Of a stretch of 64,000 bases of DNA, positions 35,532 through 45,935 are shown one piece after another (position 1 is the stretch's first letter; each line of letters starts with the position of its first letter). This DNA comes from DATJSN01 sp035504095 (GTDB lineage Bacteria > Planctomycetota > Phycisphaerae > WQYP01), in contig DATJSN010000099.1 in assembly GCA_035504095.1 (NCBI GenBank), positions 1 to 64,000 of the forward strand, read 5' to 3'. Below the pieces are notes generated by a model. The model was not told where the DNA came from and ran no database searches. It was given only the letters and a program-made list of their open reading frames with translations. The position numbers and the translations under genes were made by a program.

Positions 35532-36674
35532 ATGCCTATTAAAAACAAGAACAACGGCGAGACTGATTTATCCACTAAAAGTGAGATTATTCCCTCATCA
35601 AACCAGATTGTTGTAGGTTTCGATCAATCTTCAACAGCGGTAAAACCAGCAGAAAAAGTAAGTATCCGCGAGGTCGCCAAACAGGCCGGCGTATCTGTCG
35701 CCACGGTTTCCATGGTTCTCAACGACAACCCGCGAATCAGCCGGGCCACGCAACTTCGCGTTCAAAAGATGATCGAACGAATGGGATACAGGCCCAATCG
35801 TCTGGCGCAAAGCCTTTCAAGCAAATACACACAAGTAATAGCAGTGATGTTGCCTCCGTTAAGACACGCCTTTGCCGACGCCTATTTTGGAGAACTTATC
35901 AGCGGCATCGCAGACCGGGCGGGAAAACTCGGCCACAAAATGCTTATTGAGCAGGCAAAGCCGCAATACATTCGTGAATCAAAACACATTGAATTATATG
36001 AACGGCGGTTTGTTGACGGAGTGCTCTGCCTGGGATTCAACGAAAAGCACACTTTTCTGTCCGATTTTGCTCATCGGGAATATCCAATGGTGCTGGTGGA
36101 CAATCGTTTTGGAAATGATACGCTTGACTGCGTGCATTGCGATTACCGCCTTGGTTCACAGCAGGCGATGAACTGCCTGTTGCAACTTGGGCATCGCATC
36201 GTCGGTATGATTTACGCCGCTCCGGAAAGCCCAACTTCTCGAGACGTTATAGATGTTTATACTAGCAAACTTAAGGAAGTTGGAGTTATTCCTCAGGAGT
36301 CATGGAGAGTCGATGGTCTTTTTACAGATGAGGGTGGCGCTGCGGCGGCTGAACAACTGATTAAGACGCATCCTCAAATGACGGCCATCTTATGTGGAAA
36401 CGACAAAATGGCCCTGGGCGCCATACGTTATCTTATACAACACGGTTATCGTGTTCCCCAGGATATTTCTGTTGTTGGATTTGACGATATTCAACATCTG
36501 GCTTACGCCAATCCAAGCCTGACCACCGTTCACCTGCCGCTATATGAATTGGGAATTCTGGCCTGCGAACGGCTCATTGAACGCATCCGAGGGAAGGTTG
36601 AACGGATACACGACATTCTTCCGACACACCTGGTTTTACGAGAATCGACCGGTATAGCCCGGCATCATCATTAA
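35532..36674 (+). CDS. LacI-family transcriptional regulator
   Basis: 380 residues. A 40-residue polar N-terminal extension precedes the LacI helix-turn-helix (VSIREVAKQAGVSVATVSMVLN, about 43-64) and hinge (RPNRLAQSL). The periplasmic-binding-protein-like sugar-sensing domain follows (about 100-375, with VVGFDDIQHLAYANPSLTTV near the end). In LacI-family proteins a sugar ligand usually releases the operator. Four neighbouring units carry palindromes of the CG-centred type this family binds, so they are its probable targets; the ligand is likely a maltooligosaccharide or related sugar. A secreted amylase gene follows 56 bases downstream, probably in the same transcript. Confidence 0.93.
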   Translation: MPIKNKNNGETDLSTKSEIIPSSNQIVVGFDQSSTAVKPAEKVSIREVAKQAGVSVATVSMVLNDNPRISRATQLRVQKMIERMGYRPNRLAQSLSSKYTQVIAVMLPPLRHAFADAYFGELISGIADRAGKLGHKMLIEQAKPQYIRESKHIELYERRFVDGVLCLGFNEKHTFLSDFAHREYPMVLVDNRFGNDTLDCVHCDYRLGSQQAMNCLLQLGHRIVGMIYAAPESPTSRDVIDVYTSKLKEVGVIPQESWRVDGLFTDEGGAAAAEQLIKTHPQMTAILCGNDKMALGAIRYLIQHGYRVPQDISVVGFDDIQHLAYANPSLTTVHLPLYELGILACERLIERIRGKVERIHDILPTHLVLRESTGIARHHH

Positions 36675-36730
36675 TTTCTTAGAGGTTCTTATTATTCCTC
36701 GGTCATTATTTCATCAATCAGAGGGTTGGA

Positions 36731-39310
36731 ATGCAAAATCATTGCAGATTGTTCCTGCCAATATTGATCATCATCCTGGCGAGCATTGGAGAAATTCGTT
36801 CATCACTGTATGCTTCGTCCGGATTAAATAACAATTCTCCCGGCGTTGTCGCCACAATACAGAGTGTTCCATGGCAGATCCCGTTTACATTCACCTATGT
36901 CGCACATGAACAACCATGGCCGTCCAGCGTGGATATTGCAGGCGATTTTAACGATTGGTCCACAACTGCTAATCCCATGATGTTAGGCGCTGATGGCATC
37001 TGGCGCGCGACGATTCCGCTTACCCCCGGCGAACAAGAATATAAGTTCGTACTTAACGGTTCAGATTGGATCACTGACCCACGATCATCGCCGGCACAAT
37101 TACATCCAAACGCATCGGGTACATTCAATTCCGTGATTGATATTCCTTCACCATGGCAAAAATTGCCTGAACCAGCGCCGGATTTGATCAATCCCGCTGG
37201 GTTAGCTTTTGATCCAAACAATATGCTGTATTACGATCCGATTAATCCGCATCTGTTGCGCATAGCTTTATGGGCACAGGTAGATGGTTTGTCGTCCGCA
37301 AAATTGATTCTATTGGATTCCGATGGCAATAAACGCGGCTATAATCTGACTCCCGGCGCCGGAGAATATGGAAAAATTGTTTGGGGAGTGGTTGTTCAGG
37401 CAGGCCCCATTCCAATTCGTTACTACTTTGTTCTTAGTCATGGCGAACAAACGTTATATCTGGGGGGAGGAAATATTTATTCTATAGCAAGTTCCGCGGC
37501 GGCCAATGCTTACACCGGTGATATGAATTCGAACGTCGTAACGCCCGAATGGGCTCAACATGCGATATGGTATGAAATTTTCCCCGAAAGATTCAGAAAC
37601 GGCGATCGATCGAATGATCCAGAGCCCCACCTTCCATGGACGAGTTCCTGGTATCAACCATATCTTCCGGCAGGTGAACACGGTGATTTTTACAGCTATG
37701 TTTATCAAAGATTTTACGGCGGAGATATTCAGGGTATACAAGAAGAACTGCCCTACCTACGATTATTGGGCATTAACGCCATCTATCTAACGCCAATATT
37801 TGATGCGCCCAGCATCCACAAATATGATCCCGCCGATTTCCGCCACGTCGATGATGGCTTCGGTGTCAAAAATTCCCTAGATCAACTGCATGGTGAAAAT
37901 GTTCTGGACCCCAACACGTGGCAATGGTCGGCATCTGATAAAGTGTTTCTCAATTTTCTGGCAGCGGCTCACGCACAGGGATTCAAAGTCATCATCGATG
38001 TTCCGTGGGGCCATACCGGCCGCGATTTCGCTCCTTTTCAGGATGTGCTCAAAAACGGCAAAAATTCGCCTTTTGCCAGTTGGTTTCAGATCACAAGCTG
38101 GGGACCGCCGATTCACTATAACGGTTGGGACGGGCCTGATGGGGGTATGCCTATGATTGCCACGGATCCAGCGCTGGGTCTTGCCGCCGGTTACCGACAA
38201 TATGTTTTTGCGGTTACACGCCGATGGATGGCGCCGGACGGCGATCCGGCACACGGCGTCGACGGTTGGCGCCTGGATACAGCGCCGGATGTTCCACATC
38301 CATTCTGGATCGCATGGCGAAAGCTGGTGAAAAGCATTAATCCCAATGCATTAATCATAGGGGAAATTTGGACGCCGGCACAGGCCTGGCTCAATAACGG
38401 CGATCAGTTTGACGGCGTAATGAATTACCCTTTTGCCGTTGATGCAACGCAGTTTTTTGTTAATGCTTTCGGAAATGGCGGTCAAGGAATTGGTCCACAG
38501 CGGTTCGGTGCACAGTTAGAACAGTTGCTGGAATCTTATCCCTACCAGGTCGATCTGGTGCAACAGAATCTGATTGACAGTCACGACACCGACCGATTTG
38601 TATCACGCTTCATGAACCCTGATTTGAATTTCGGCGGTCAGGATCGTCTTCAGGACAATCCACATTACGACATTGCAAAGCCGCCGCCACTGGCCTATAC
38701 CCGGCTGGGGCAGGTCGCGGCGTTACAGGCGACCTTTGTCGGTGCGCCCACGGTCTGGTATGGAGATGAAGTTGGAATGTGGGGCCCCAGCGATCCATCG
38801 GATCGTCAGCCCATGGTCTGGCAGGACCTGATGCCCTATGCCGACCCCGATGTGACCGTCAACTATTCTTTGCTTCACTATTACCAACGAATTGGCGCCA
38901 TACATCGACAGTTGCAACCACTACAAACCGGTTTTTATGGACAGTTTATTTCCGAAAACTCAAAGAACGTTTTTGCGTTTCATCGAGATCTCGGAAACCA
39001 ACACGTCTATGTCATCATTAACCGCGGCCCGCACACAGAAAGCGTCACCATACCTATTTTTGCATCAGATACCGGGCGGGAACTTTTGAATTATCTTGAC
39101 CCAAATCAATTAAATCTGGTTTATCCTGATCCCAGGGACCCGCAGGGACGACCCGTCCTGATTCCTGTGGACGGCTCAACGGGATATGCAACCGACTCAA
39201 ACACGCTTTCACTGCAAATACCTCCGTGGAATACTTTTATTCTCGCGCAATATTCCGCCGGCCGTTTTGATGGAGACTTTAAAACTTATGACAACGCGAA
39301 ACCCGATTAA
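36731..39310 (+). CDS. Secreted GH13 alpha-glucan hydrolase with starch-binding-like domain
   Basis: 859 residues. A signal peptide (about 1-28) is followed by a CBM48/AMPK-type glucan-binding-like domain (about 50-130: VDIAGDFNDWS, YKFVLNGSDWITDP), a second beta domain, and a GH13 barrel from about 278. Active-site residues: D516 in DGWRLDTAPD, E545 in GEIW and D619 in DSHDTDR. Region I is DVPWGHTG, where the usual Asn before His is Gly. Layout and motifs suit the neopullulanase/cyclomaltodextrinase or maltogenic-amylase group. No PEP-CTERM tail, so it is probably released. GAGGG lies five bases before the ATG. Its last four bases overlap the convergent superoxide dismutase gene. Confidence 0.9.
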   Translation: MQNHCRLFLPILIIILASIGEIRSSLYASSGLNNNSPGVVATIQSVPWQIPFTFTYVAHEQPWPSSVDIAGDFNDWSTTANPMMLGADGIWRATIPLTPGEQEYKFVLNGSDWITDPRSSPAQLHPNASGTFNSVIDIPSPWQKLPEPAPDLINPAGLAFDPNNMLYYDPINPHLLRIALWAQVDGLSSAKLILLDSDGNKRGYNLTPGAGEYGKIVWGVVVQAGPIPIRYYFVLSHGEQTLYLGGGNIYSIASSAAANAYTGDMNSNVVTPEWAQHAIWYEIFPERFRNGDRSNDPEPHLPWTSSWYQPYLPAGEHGDFYSYVYQRFYGGDIQGIQEELPYLRLLGINAIYLTPIFDAPSIHKYDPADFRHVDDGFGVKNSLDQLHGENVLDPNTWQWSASDKVFLNFLAAAHAQGFKVIIDVPWGHTGRDFAPFQDVLKNGKNSPFASWFQITSWGPPIHYNGWDGPDGGMPMIATDPALGLAAGYRQYVFAVTRRWMAPDGDPAHGVDGWRLDTAPDVPHPFWIAWRKLVKSINPNALIIGEIWTPAQAWLNNGDQFDGVMNYPFAVDATQFFVNAFGNGGQGIGPQRFGAQLEQLLESYPYQVDLVQQNLIDSHDTDRFVSRFMNPDLNFGGQDRLQDNPHYDIAKPPPLAYTRLGQVAALQATFVGAPTVWYGDEVGMWGPSDPSDRQPMVWQDLMPYADPDVTVNYSLLHYYQRIGAIHRQLQPLQTGFYGQFISENSKNVFAFHRDLGNQHVYVIINRGPHTESVTIPIFASDTGRELLNYLDPNQLNLVYPDPRDPQGRPVLIPVDGSTGYATDSNTLSLQIPPWNTFILAQYSAGRFDGDFKTYDNAKPD

Positions 39311-39942
39311 AGAGCGTTCTTATATAGCTCAGCAATCTTTGTCCAGTTGACAACATCCCACCAGGCGGTCATGTAATCGGGACGCCGATTCTGGTATTTC
39401 AGATAATATGCATGTTCCCAAACGTCCAAACCCATAACCGGTTTACCGGATAATCCGGCGACGGCATCGCCCATGAGTGGATTATCCTGATTAGCTGTCG
39501 AACCAATAAGCAATTTCCCAGACTTAAGCACCAGCCAGGCCCAGCCGGAGCCAAACCGTTTGGCGCCGGCTTCCATAAATCGCGTTTTAAAATCGGCAAA
39601 CGAACCAAAATTGACATTGATGGCTGCGGCGAGTTCTCCGGTGGGCTCTCCACCGCCACCTTTGCCCTTAGGAGCCATAATTTGCCAGAACATGCTGTGA
39701 TTCACATGTCCCCCGCCGTTGTTGCGCACAGCGGTGCGTATATCTTCCTGCACAGAGGCAAGATCACTGATTAGCGCCTCGGCACTTTTCGATTCCAACT
39801 GCACTTTGCCGGCAATCGCGTTATTGAGATTGGTCACATAAGTACCGTGATGCTTTCCATGATGAATCTGCATCGTTTGGGTGTCAATCACCGGCTCAAG
39901 TGCGCTAAAATCATAAGGAAGATTGGGAAGCGTAAAAGCCAT
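39307..39942 (-). CDS. sodA: Superoxide dismutase, Mn type
   Basis: 211 residues, the normal length of the Fe/Mn family. Metal ligands are visible in order: His in IHHGKHH, His in VNHSMFW, and Asp plus His in LDVWEHAYY. The active-site Gln comes from the C-terminal half (STANQDNPLMG), the Mn-type arrangement, rather than from the N-terminal half as in FeSOD. AAGGAG lies upstream of the ATG. No export signal, so cytoplasmic. Confidence 0.95.
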   Translation of the reverse strand: MAFTLPNLPYDFSALEPVIDTQTMQIHHGKHHGTYVTNLNNAIAGKVQLESKSAEALISDLASVQEDIRTAVRNNGGGHVNHSMFWQIMAPKGKGGGGEPTGELAAAINVNFGSFADFKTRFMEAGAKRFGSGWAWLVLKSGKLLIGSTANQDNPLMGDAVAGLSGKPVMGLDVWEHAYYLKYQNRRPDYMTAWWDVVNWTKIAELYKNAL

Positions 39943-40063
39943 AGTCTACTCTCCTTAAATGAATAAATGATAAAACGGCCCTACAAATGCCCTGGCTCAG
40001 AGCAGCCGAAACACCAACTAACTATAGGTTCACTGAAAACATTGTCAAAGACGTTTGTTCTCA

Positions 40064-41752
40064 TTATTTAAGCCGATAATTAACGAACAAACCTGACGCA
40101 TCAAGCGAAACTACGTCTTGAGCGTCCTCCTGTACTGTTGTATCCTGGACCCAAAGCTGCATACCCAAGGCGGAATCCCACCAGACAACAACGGTATAAT
40201 CGCCAGGAGCAATGTTAATTGGTGCAGCCAGGGCACCGGTATCGGAAAGCTGCGAAGAGGCAATCACGTCGCCTTGCATTAGAGGCACAAGAGTCTGATC
40301 CATATATGTGCTTAATTTCGTCAGGCTTTCGGTCGTATTATGACCGACCTGGGCTGTAAGCAGAATATGGATAAGGTCATTCCAGCTCAGCATGTCGGTA
40401 TTGGGCTCATTCGCCATATTATTGGCGATCGTCCGTTCTGACGTGGCGGTAAATGCATTCGGCACGGCCTGGGACTTATCCGGATTCGTACCAACGTTTT
40501 GAGAAGCCAGATACCAGGGACCATTAGCATTGGCAATCTGCGTGCACATGGTATCCAATTGATCGAAGGCATCCTGCAATGGCTGCACCACGTTTTGATG
40601 CTGGGTAGCCTGACGGAGAATTAAAAGATGAAGCGTTCCGCCGGGATTTGTTATCGCCAGGGTTACATTGATTGTCGAATTGTTATACGGGCGTTGCGGA
40701 TATGCCGCAGCAGGAATCACAGCAAGTTTTTTGGAAACCGGAGTATTCATCAGATCCACGAGGGCAGTCCCTTTAACCTGAATATAAGTTGGAGTTTCAT
40801 CGGAATTAAGGTGAAAAACCCAATTGTGGACCACAACTGAATTGTTGTCAAAGGGTTGATAATCATCCACCATCGGATCGGTCATTTTCAGGGACTTGAA
40901 CTTTATCCCCTGCACAATATATCCAATGGGAAAATATTGATTATCAGCATCGGTGACCAATCGAACTTCGCCTGGAGTGATGCGAAAATATGTGCCGTCA
41001 TAACTGCTGACATCCGGCGGGCTCTCGCCGTGTTGAACCTCCGTTTGCACAACGACATATTTCTGCGGAGAGCTTGACTGAATGGCGCTATGAATCCCCA
41101 ACGTCCCTAATTCATCGGATGGAACTGTATAAACAGCAAGCACTTTAAGCAAATTCTGCGGCAAACTATGTTCATCAGAATATTCAACCGTATAACGATC
41201 GCCATAGAGTTCAGTCAAAAAATCCGGGTGTACGGATTTAAATTGTGTTGGTCCGGCAAACGAACCACCGCTGACTAAATCCCAAATTCCCTCGGTAAAT
41301 TCATCCGGCCAAAACACGATGCTGGATTCGGCGCCTGCCATACCGTCTGACGAACCATAACGATCAAAGAAAAGAATCGAAGACGGCAAAGGCATCATCT
41401 GAATGCCGATCAACACAGTACCGATGGTCACTAAAGCAACAAAAAATCCGATGACACCGCCAACGATGCGGCTCGGCCACAACGGAATTTCCAAATCTCC
41501 TCGAACCAGGAAATCAAAAAGCAGGCGGATTCCACAAAAGACGATGATAAAAATAAGCAGAAAACTCAGGCCAAGAGCGTAATCGGGCCGCCAACCCATT
41601 AGTTGAGCACTAGCCGCTTCATAAGCTCCCATCGCGGTTAATGATCCAATCAAAGCGGCAGCCAAAAGCAATAGCGCTGAAAGCGGGCCTTCGTTGGCCA
41701 TGAACAAGGTTATCAGGACAATGATAAGTAATACAATTAATTGCAATATCAT
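40064..41752 (-). CDS. CvpA-like membrane protein with large extracytoplasmic domain
   Basis: 562 residues from the ATG giving MILQLIVLLIIVLITLFMA; the longer frame (to 41848) would overlap the upstream gene by 61 bases. About four membrane helices in residues 1-120 resemble the CvpA (colicin V production) family. A soluble beta-rich part of about 430 residues follows, with no recognised motif. It is the third gene after pilT and the GspE-like gene, with a 35-base gap. The function of CvpA-type proteins is poorly defined. Confidence 0.65.
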   Translation of the reverse strand: MILQLIVLLIIVLITLFMANEGPLSALLLLAAALIGSLTAMGAYEAASAQLMGWRPDYALGLSFLLIFIIVFCGIRLLFDFLVRGDLEIPLWPSRIVGGVIGFFVALVTIGTVLIGIQMMPLPSSILFFDRYGSSDGMAGAESSIVFWPDEFTEGIWDLVSGGSFAGPTQFKSVHPDFLTELYGDRYTVEYSDEHSLPQNLLKVLAVYTVPSDELGTLGIHSAIQSSSPQKYVVVQTEVQHGESPPDVSSYDGTYFRITPGEVRLVTDADNQYFPIGYIVQGIKFKSLKMTDPMVDDYQPFDNNSVVVHNWVFHLNSDETPTYIQVKGTALVDLMNTPVSKKLAVIPAAAYPQRPYNNSTINVTLAITNPGGTLHLLILRQATQHQNVVQPLQDAFDQLDTMCTQIANANGPWYLASQNVGTNPDKSQAVPNAFTATSERTIANNMANEPNTDMLSWNDLIHILLTAQVGHNTTESLTKLSTYMDQTLVPLMQGDVIASSQLSDTGALAAPINIAPGDYTVVVWWDSALGMQLWVQDTTVQEDAQDVVSLDASGLFVNYRLK

Positions 41753-41787
41753 GTTGAATTCCAAATTGTTCTTATACAGCGAACGTC

Positions 41788-43512
41788 TTAACTGCCGGGA
41801 GCGCCGGTCCTTGCGGCTTTTGCCACCTGAGATTTCTCCGTCGAACAAACACGCAATACTTCCTGAATCGAGGTTATACCCAGTGCAAATTTTCTGATTC
41901 CGTGTTCTACCAGAAGCATCATATTATTTTTTCTGGCCAATGTTCTTATATCTTCCAAAGACTTTCCAGAGGCAATCGCACTGCGTATAGCGTCATTAAC
42001 AATCAATACTTCAAATATTCCGGTTAAACCCCGATAACCCAAACTGCCGCAATCGGGGCAGCGAATTAAATTGCCCTTTTCATCCCGACCGGGTTGCGTG
42101 TTGGCCCTGAAGAATTGGCCTTTGCGCCCAACTGGCATGTTGACTTTCGCCAATAAGGCTGCATCCGGCTGGTAAGCAATCTTACAAGTAGGACAAAGTA
42201 AACGAATAGTGCGGGAGGCGATAAGGGCTTTGAGCGGCCTGGCCGCATCATCATTTTTTCCCGCCAATTTTCTCCACAGATCAATAGCGCCAAGTGTATC
42301 ATTCTGCCTGAGCCCAAGATAGACCCGATGTTGTTCGTCACTAGTGAACCTGGCTATGAGTTCGCCGGAGGCTACGTCAGGACATTGCGCCACCAACAAC
42401 ACATGCGGATCTTTAAGCATAATGCTGGAAAGCGCTTTTGAATGACTGGCATTCACCGCCTGGGGATCAAAACGATTGGTCGTCACCGATTCAAAATCCG
42501 CTTTGGGTAATACTTCCATGGTTTGAATGCTGGTGGTATAGGCATCATGACAAGCAAGCAATGAATACAAAGTAGTTGTGCGACCCATGTGCGGCGGCGA
42601 AGTTACGATAACCAATCCTTCGCTCATAGCGACGACTTGCTTAATCGCGTCAAGCTGTTCGGTAGAAAAACCCAGATGATCAAGCGGCAGCTTCCAGTTT
42701 TGTCGTTCATTGAGTTGCAAAATTAGCTTTTCGCCAGCGGTTGTACCGCTGCAATGCGCCGTCCATGAACTCGAATTACCCATTGGATCGCGCACCGCCA
42801 ATTCCGCTTTTTGCGGACGGCGTCTTTCTTCCAGTTGCATCAGAGTCACTTGCTTAACCGCCAGGATTATCGGCTCCGCTGCTTCGCGCTGCACAGGAGG
42901 TTGAGGATAACTGACTCCGTCAACGGTAAAGACAAGTTCATAGTTCTGCTCCGAAGGTGTCAATTCCACTTTTTGAGATCTAAACTCCAATGTCTGCAGC
43001 AGCAATTGATCCATGAGCACAACGCCGGGATATACCGGATCGTCCACAGGGGGTAGTCCCGCGGGTTTTCCTCCACCAAGAGAATAGGAAAGAACGAGCT
43101 GTGAGGCGGATTTTCGGGTTTCCCGTTTTACCGAATAGTCTCCAAATCCGCTCCAGATGGCCGTGAGCAGGTTGCCGGAGGAACCAAGTTCATCTACGCG
43201 CAATTTCCAATACCAGCCCGTTAATCCACCGCATATCAGAAGATTGCATAGTAGGGCCAGCCAGAAATTTGGCACGACAATCCACAACAGGATGATCAGC
43301 GATATGGAGGCCAGAAGAAGGTATCTCCAAAAGACTGGATTCTGTTGTTTAAGAAGTTGTACATCTTCATTAATCCAGACGGCGAGTTTTGCCCAGAAAA
43401 GAATCAGTGCTGTTGCCAGCGCAAGAAAAATAAAGTTGACGTATATAAATCCAAGCATCAGCACTGCCGACTCGCTCCGTCTAATCGGTCCCTGGCCATA
43501 GCACCAGACCAT
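41788..43512 (-). CDS. Membrane-anchored GspE/PilB-like ATPase with degenerate nucleotide site
   Basis: 574 residues. Two hydrophobic stretches near the N-terminus (about 20-45 and 65-100) come first, unusual for this family. The C-terminal half follows the GspE/PilB ATPase pattern, but the Walker A loop reads PPHMGRTTTLYS, with Arg for the essential Lys, and the Walker B region reads DPHVLLVAQCPD rather than DPDxILVGExRD. The zinc-binding CPTC...CPDC pair typical of GspE is kept, as is GYRGLTGIFEVL. It probably lacks ATP hydrolysis and may act as a structural or regulatory partner for the PilT-type motor encoded 83 bases upstream. A start at 43458 is also possible. Confidence 0.75.
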   Translation of the reverse strand: MVWCYGQGPIRRSESAVLMLGFIYVNFIFLALATALILFWAKLAVWINEDVQLLKQQNPVFWRYLLLASISLIILLWIVVPNFWLALLCNLLICGGLTGWYWKLRVDELGSSGNLLTAIWSGFGDYSVKRETRKSASQLVLSYSLGGGKPAGLPPVDDPVYPGVVLMDQLLLQTLEFRSQKVELTPSEQNYELVFTVDGVSYPQPPVQREAAEPIILAVKQVTLMQLEERRRPQKAELAVRDPMGNSSSWTAHCSGTTAGEKLILQLNERQNWKLPLDHLGFSTEQLDAIKQVVAMSEGLVIVTSPPHMGRTTTLYSLLACHDAYTTSIQTMEVLPKADFESVTTNRFDPQAVNASHSKALSSIMLKDPHVLLVAQCPDVASGELIARFTSDEQHRVYLGLRQNDTLGAIDLWRKLAGKNDDAARPLKALIASRTIRLLCPTCKIAYQPDAALLAKVNMPVGRKGQFFRANTQPGRDEKGNLIRCPDCGSLGYRGLTGIFEVLIVNDAIRSAIASGKSLEDIRTLARKNNMMLLVEHGIRKFALGITSIQEVLRVCSTEKSQVAKAARTGAPGS

Positions 43513-43595
43513 ATGCCGGGACGCACGTTAATTGTCCGGATTTTCCTCTCTTCCAGCCCGATTGTCCATTAATTTTATGCGCCTGCACGGTGAGA

Positions 43596-44729
43596 TTAAT
43601 TGGTTCTGATGCCTTTCATCCTCATTCGCAGTTCATCGGCATTAGGCGAAGCGGCATAAGCCTCTTTTGGACTAACCATTTCTTTTTCGACCAGCTCCGC
43701 CAGCATGTCATTAAAGTCGATCATTCCCGTGCCTTTTTCGCCGCGTATAACCGAGCTTAGTTCATTTTCCCTACCCTCAAGAATATATTTGGTCACGGAA
43801 GGCGAAGTCAGCATGATTTCCAGCGCCGGTACGCGACCCACGCCCGGCTTGATGGAAGGAACAAGCTTTTGAAACACTATGGCTTTCATATTCGCGGCGA
43901 TGGCCTGTCGGATATTCAAATGCATATCGGGTGGAAACAATTCCAGAATACGTGTGATGGCGCCGGGCGCGCTGCTGGCGTGAATGGTTGAAAACACCAT
44001 GTGGCCGGTTTCAGCAGCCTGAACGGCGGCCTGAAAGGTATTACGATCGCGCATTTCACCGATCAGTATCACGTCCGGGTCTTCGCGCATCATATACTTG
44101 ATAGCCAACTCAAAAGACTCAACGTCAAGTCCAATTTCGCGCTGATTAATGAATGATTTTTTATCAACATATAAATATTCAATCGGATCTTCAATGGTTA
44201 CTATATGGCACGAACGCTTTTCGTTGACCTGCTGAAGCATCGCGGCGATGGTGGTGCTTTTACCGCTTCCGGTGATGCCAGCCAGTATCACCAGCCCCTG
44301 TTCATGATCGGCAATCTTTTCAAATATTGACGGTAAATTCAGTTGTGCATAATTTGGAATTTTCGGGTTGATGCGCCGCGCGGCCATGCTGGTCAGTCCG
44401 CGCTGCCGGAAAATATTGATACGAAAACGTTCAGTCAGGGTGACCGCATAAGCGACATCTATCGATCCACGACGTTTGTAATCAGCCCACTGTTCAGGCT
44501 TAAGAATTTCTTCGACCATTTCCTCCACTTCAGTATTACTTAGCGCTGGGCTGGTCGTCTGAATCAGTTTGCCTGATTTGCGAATGCGCGGAACCGCGTC
44601 GGCCTTGATATGCAAATCACTCCCCTCAACCTTGGTGACCAGGTCAAAAAATTTATGTAAACGAGGTGTCGGCCGCGATGACGTCGAAGCCTGTGCTTCT
44701 GTGTTGGATGTCTGCACTTCTGACCCCAT
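43596..44729 (-). CDS. pilT: PilT-like twitching motility ATPase
   Basis: 377 residues, family length. Walker A is GITGSGKSTTI; the Walker B region reads DPDVILIGEMRD and is followed by the His box HMVFSTIHASSAPGAI. PilT hexamers drive retraction of type IV pili. An N-terminal extension rich in Ser and Thr is present. GGAGG lies four bases before the ATG. First gene of a probable three-gene operon with the GspE-like and CvpA-like genes. No pilus assembly genes (pilB, pilC, pilQ) are adjacent. Confidence 0.92.
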   Translation of the reverse strand: MGSEVQTSNTEAQASTSSRPTPRLHKFFDLVTKVEGSDLHIKADAVPRIRKSGKLIQTTSPALSNTEVEEMVEEILKPEQWADYKRRGSIDVAYAVTLTERFRINIFRQRGLTSMAARRINPKIPNYAQLNLPSIFEKIADHEQGLVILAGITGSGKSTTIAAMLQQVNEKRSCHIVTIEDPIEYLYVDKKSFINQREIGLDVESFELAIKYMMREDPDVILIGEMRDRNTFQAAVQAAETGHMVFSTIHASSAPGAITRILELFPPDMHLNIRQAIAANMKAIVFQKLVPSIKPGVGRVPALEIMLTSPSVTKYILEGRENELSSVIRGEKGTGMIDFNDMLAELVEKEMVSPKEAYAASPNADELRMRMKGIRTN

Positions 44730-44804
44730 AATTCCTCCACAATAGAATCATTCGCCTTGGATTCTAATTCTCTTTTCTACGGATTCCTGACGGCCAATAG
44801 TTCA

Positions 44805-45935
44805 TTATCGCCGGTCAATGGGTATCCAATGTTGATTTCGCTGCCCGATGTATTCAGCCCTGGGACGCATCAGTTTATTGTTGGCATACTGTTCAAGTAT
44901 ATGAGCGATCCATCCACTGGTGCGACTGACGGCGAAAATCGGCGTAAATAGATCGGATGGAATGTTCAGGTAATGATAAACCGACGCGCTATAAAAATCC
45001 ACGTTGGGTTTAAGCCCTTTGGATTGACCGACAAGTTCTTCAATCTTGACCGACATCTCATACCACTGGTCCTGTCGAATAAGTTTTCCAAGTTGTCGTG
45101 ACATTTCCTTAAGATGCCTGGCGCGCGGGTCACCATCCTTATAAACCGCATGACCAAATCCCATGATTTTTTCATGCTTTTGCAGTTTATTGCGGATATA
45201 GACATCAGCATTATTCACAGTTCCAATTTCATTGAGCATCTTCATGACCTGTTCATTGGCGCCACCATGCAATGGCCCTTTGAGCGCGCAAATAGCCGCC
45301 ACCAACGCCGAATGCATATCGGTAAGTGTGGCCGCCGCTACCCTGGCAGTAAACGTACTGGCGTTGAGTTCATGATCGGCGTGCAGGATGTAAGCTTTAT
45401 CCAATGCACGCACTGCAAGCGGTTCTGGCTGCAGGCCGGTAAGCATATAAAGAAAATTAGCGGCCAAATTTAAATCGCGCCGCGGCGGCACGGGCTTGCG
45501 GTCGTTGCGAATGCGGTCATAAGCAGCCACGATGCTGGCCATCTGACCTAAAATGCGCACCGCTTTGCGCTGATTTGCCGCGGGAGACATATCTTCCGAT
45601 TCCGCATCGAACATCGCCATGGCGCTAGCGGCGGTTCGCAAAGATTCCATGGGTTTGGTGCGACGTGGAAATTGCCCCATCATGTCGATCAATCCTTCGG
45701 GCAATTGCGCTTCTTCTGCGATTAAAGCACGAAATTCTTCCAGTTCACTTGACGTGGGCAAACGCTTATGCCAGAGCAGATAAACGACTTCTTCAAAGCT
45801 GGCATTTTCAGCAAGTTCATCGATGTTAATGCCGCGATAAGTCAAAACACCATTTTCTATCGAACAGATGTCCGAACTTAACGCGATAACGTCCCTTAAT
45901 CCGCCGATGGGCGGTTGCGATGCGATCTGACTCAT
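44805..45935 (-). CDS. gltA: Citrate synthase
   Basis: 376 residues, the short form also found in Gram-positives and archaea. It joins acetyl-CoA and oxaloacetate to make citrate. Active-site blocks: HADHELNAST, GPLHGGANE, MGFGHAVYK and VDFYSASVY (with the catalytic Asp). GGAG lies five bases before the ATG. It stands alone, divergent from miaA. Confidence 0.95.
   Translation of the reverse strand: MSQIASQPPIGGLRDVIALSSDICSIENGVLTYRGINIDELAENASFEEVVYLLWHKRLPTSSELEEFRALIAEEAQLPEGLIDMMGQFPRRTKPMESLRTAASAMAMFDAESEDMSPAANQRKAVRILGQMASIVAAYDRIRNDRKPVPPRRDLNLAANFLYMLTGLQPEPLAVRALDKAYILHADHELNASTFTARVAAATLTDMHSALVAAICALKGPLHGGANEQVMKMLNEIGTVNNADVYIRNKLQKHEKIMGFGHAVYKDGDPRARHLKEMSRQLGKLIRQDQWYEMSVKIEELVGQSKGLKPNVDFYSASVYHYLNIPSDLFTPIFAVSRTSGWIAHILEQYANNKLMRPRAEYIGQRNQHWIPIDRR

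Noticed and set aside
39307..39310. Four-base overlap of convergent amylase and superoxide dismutase genes
   Set aside because: Such small convergent overlaps are common and do not indicate a functional link.
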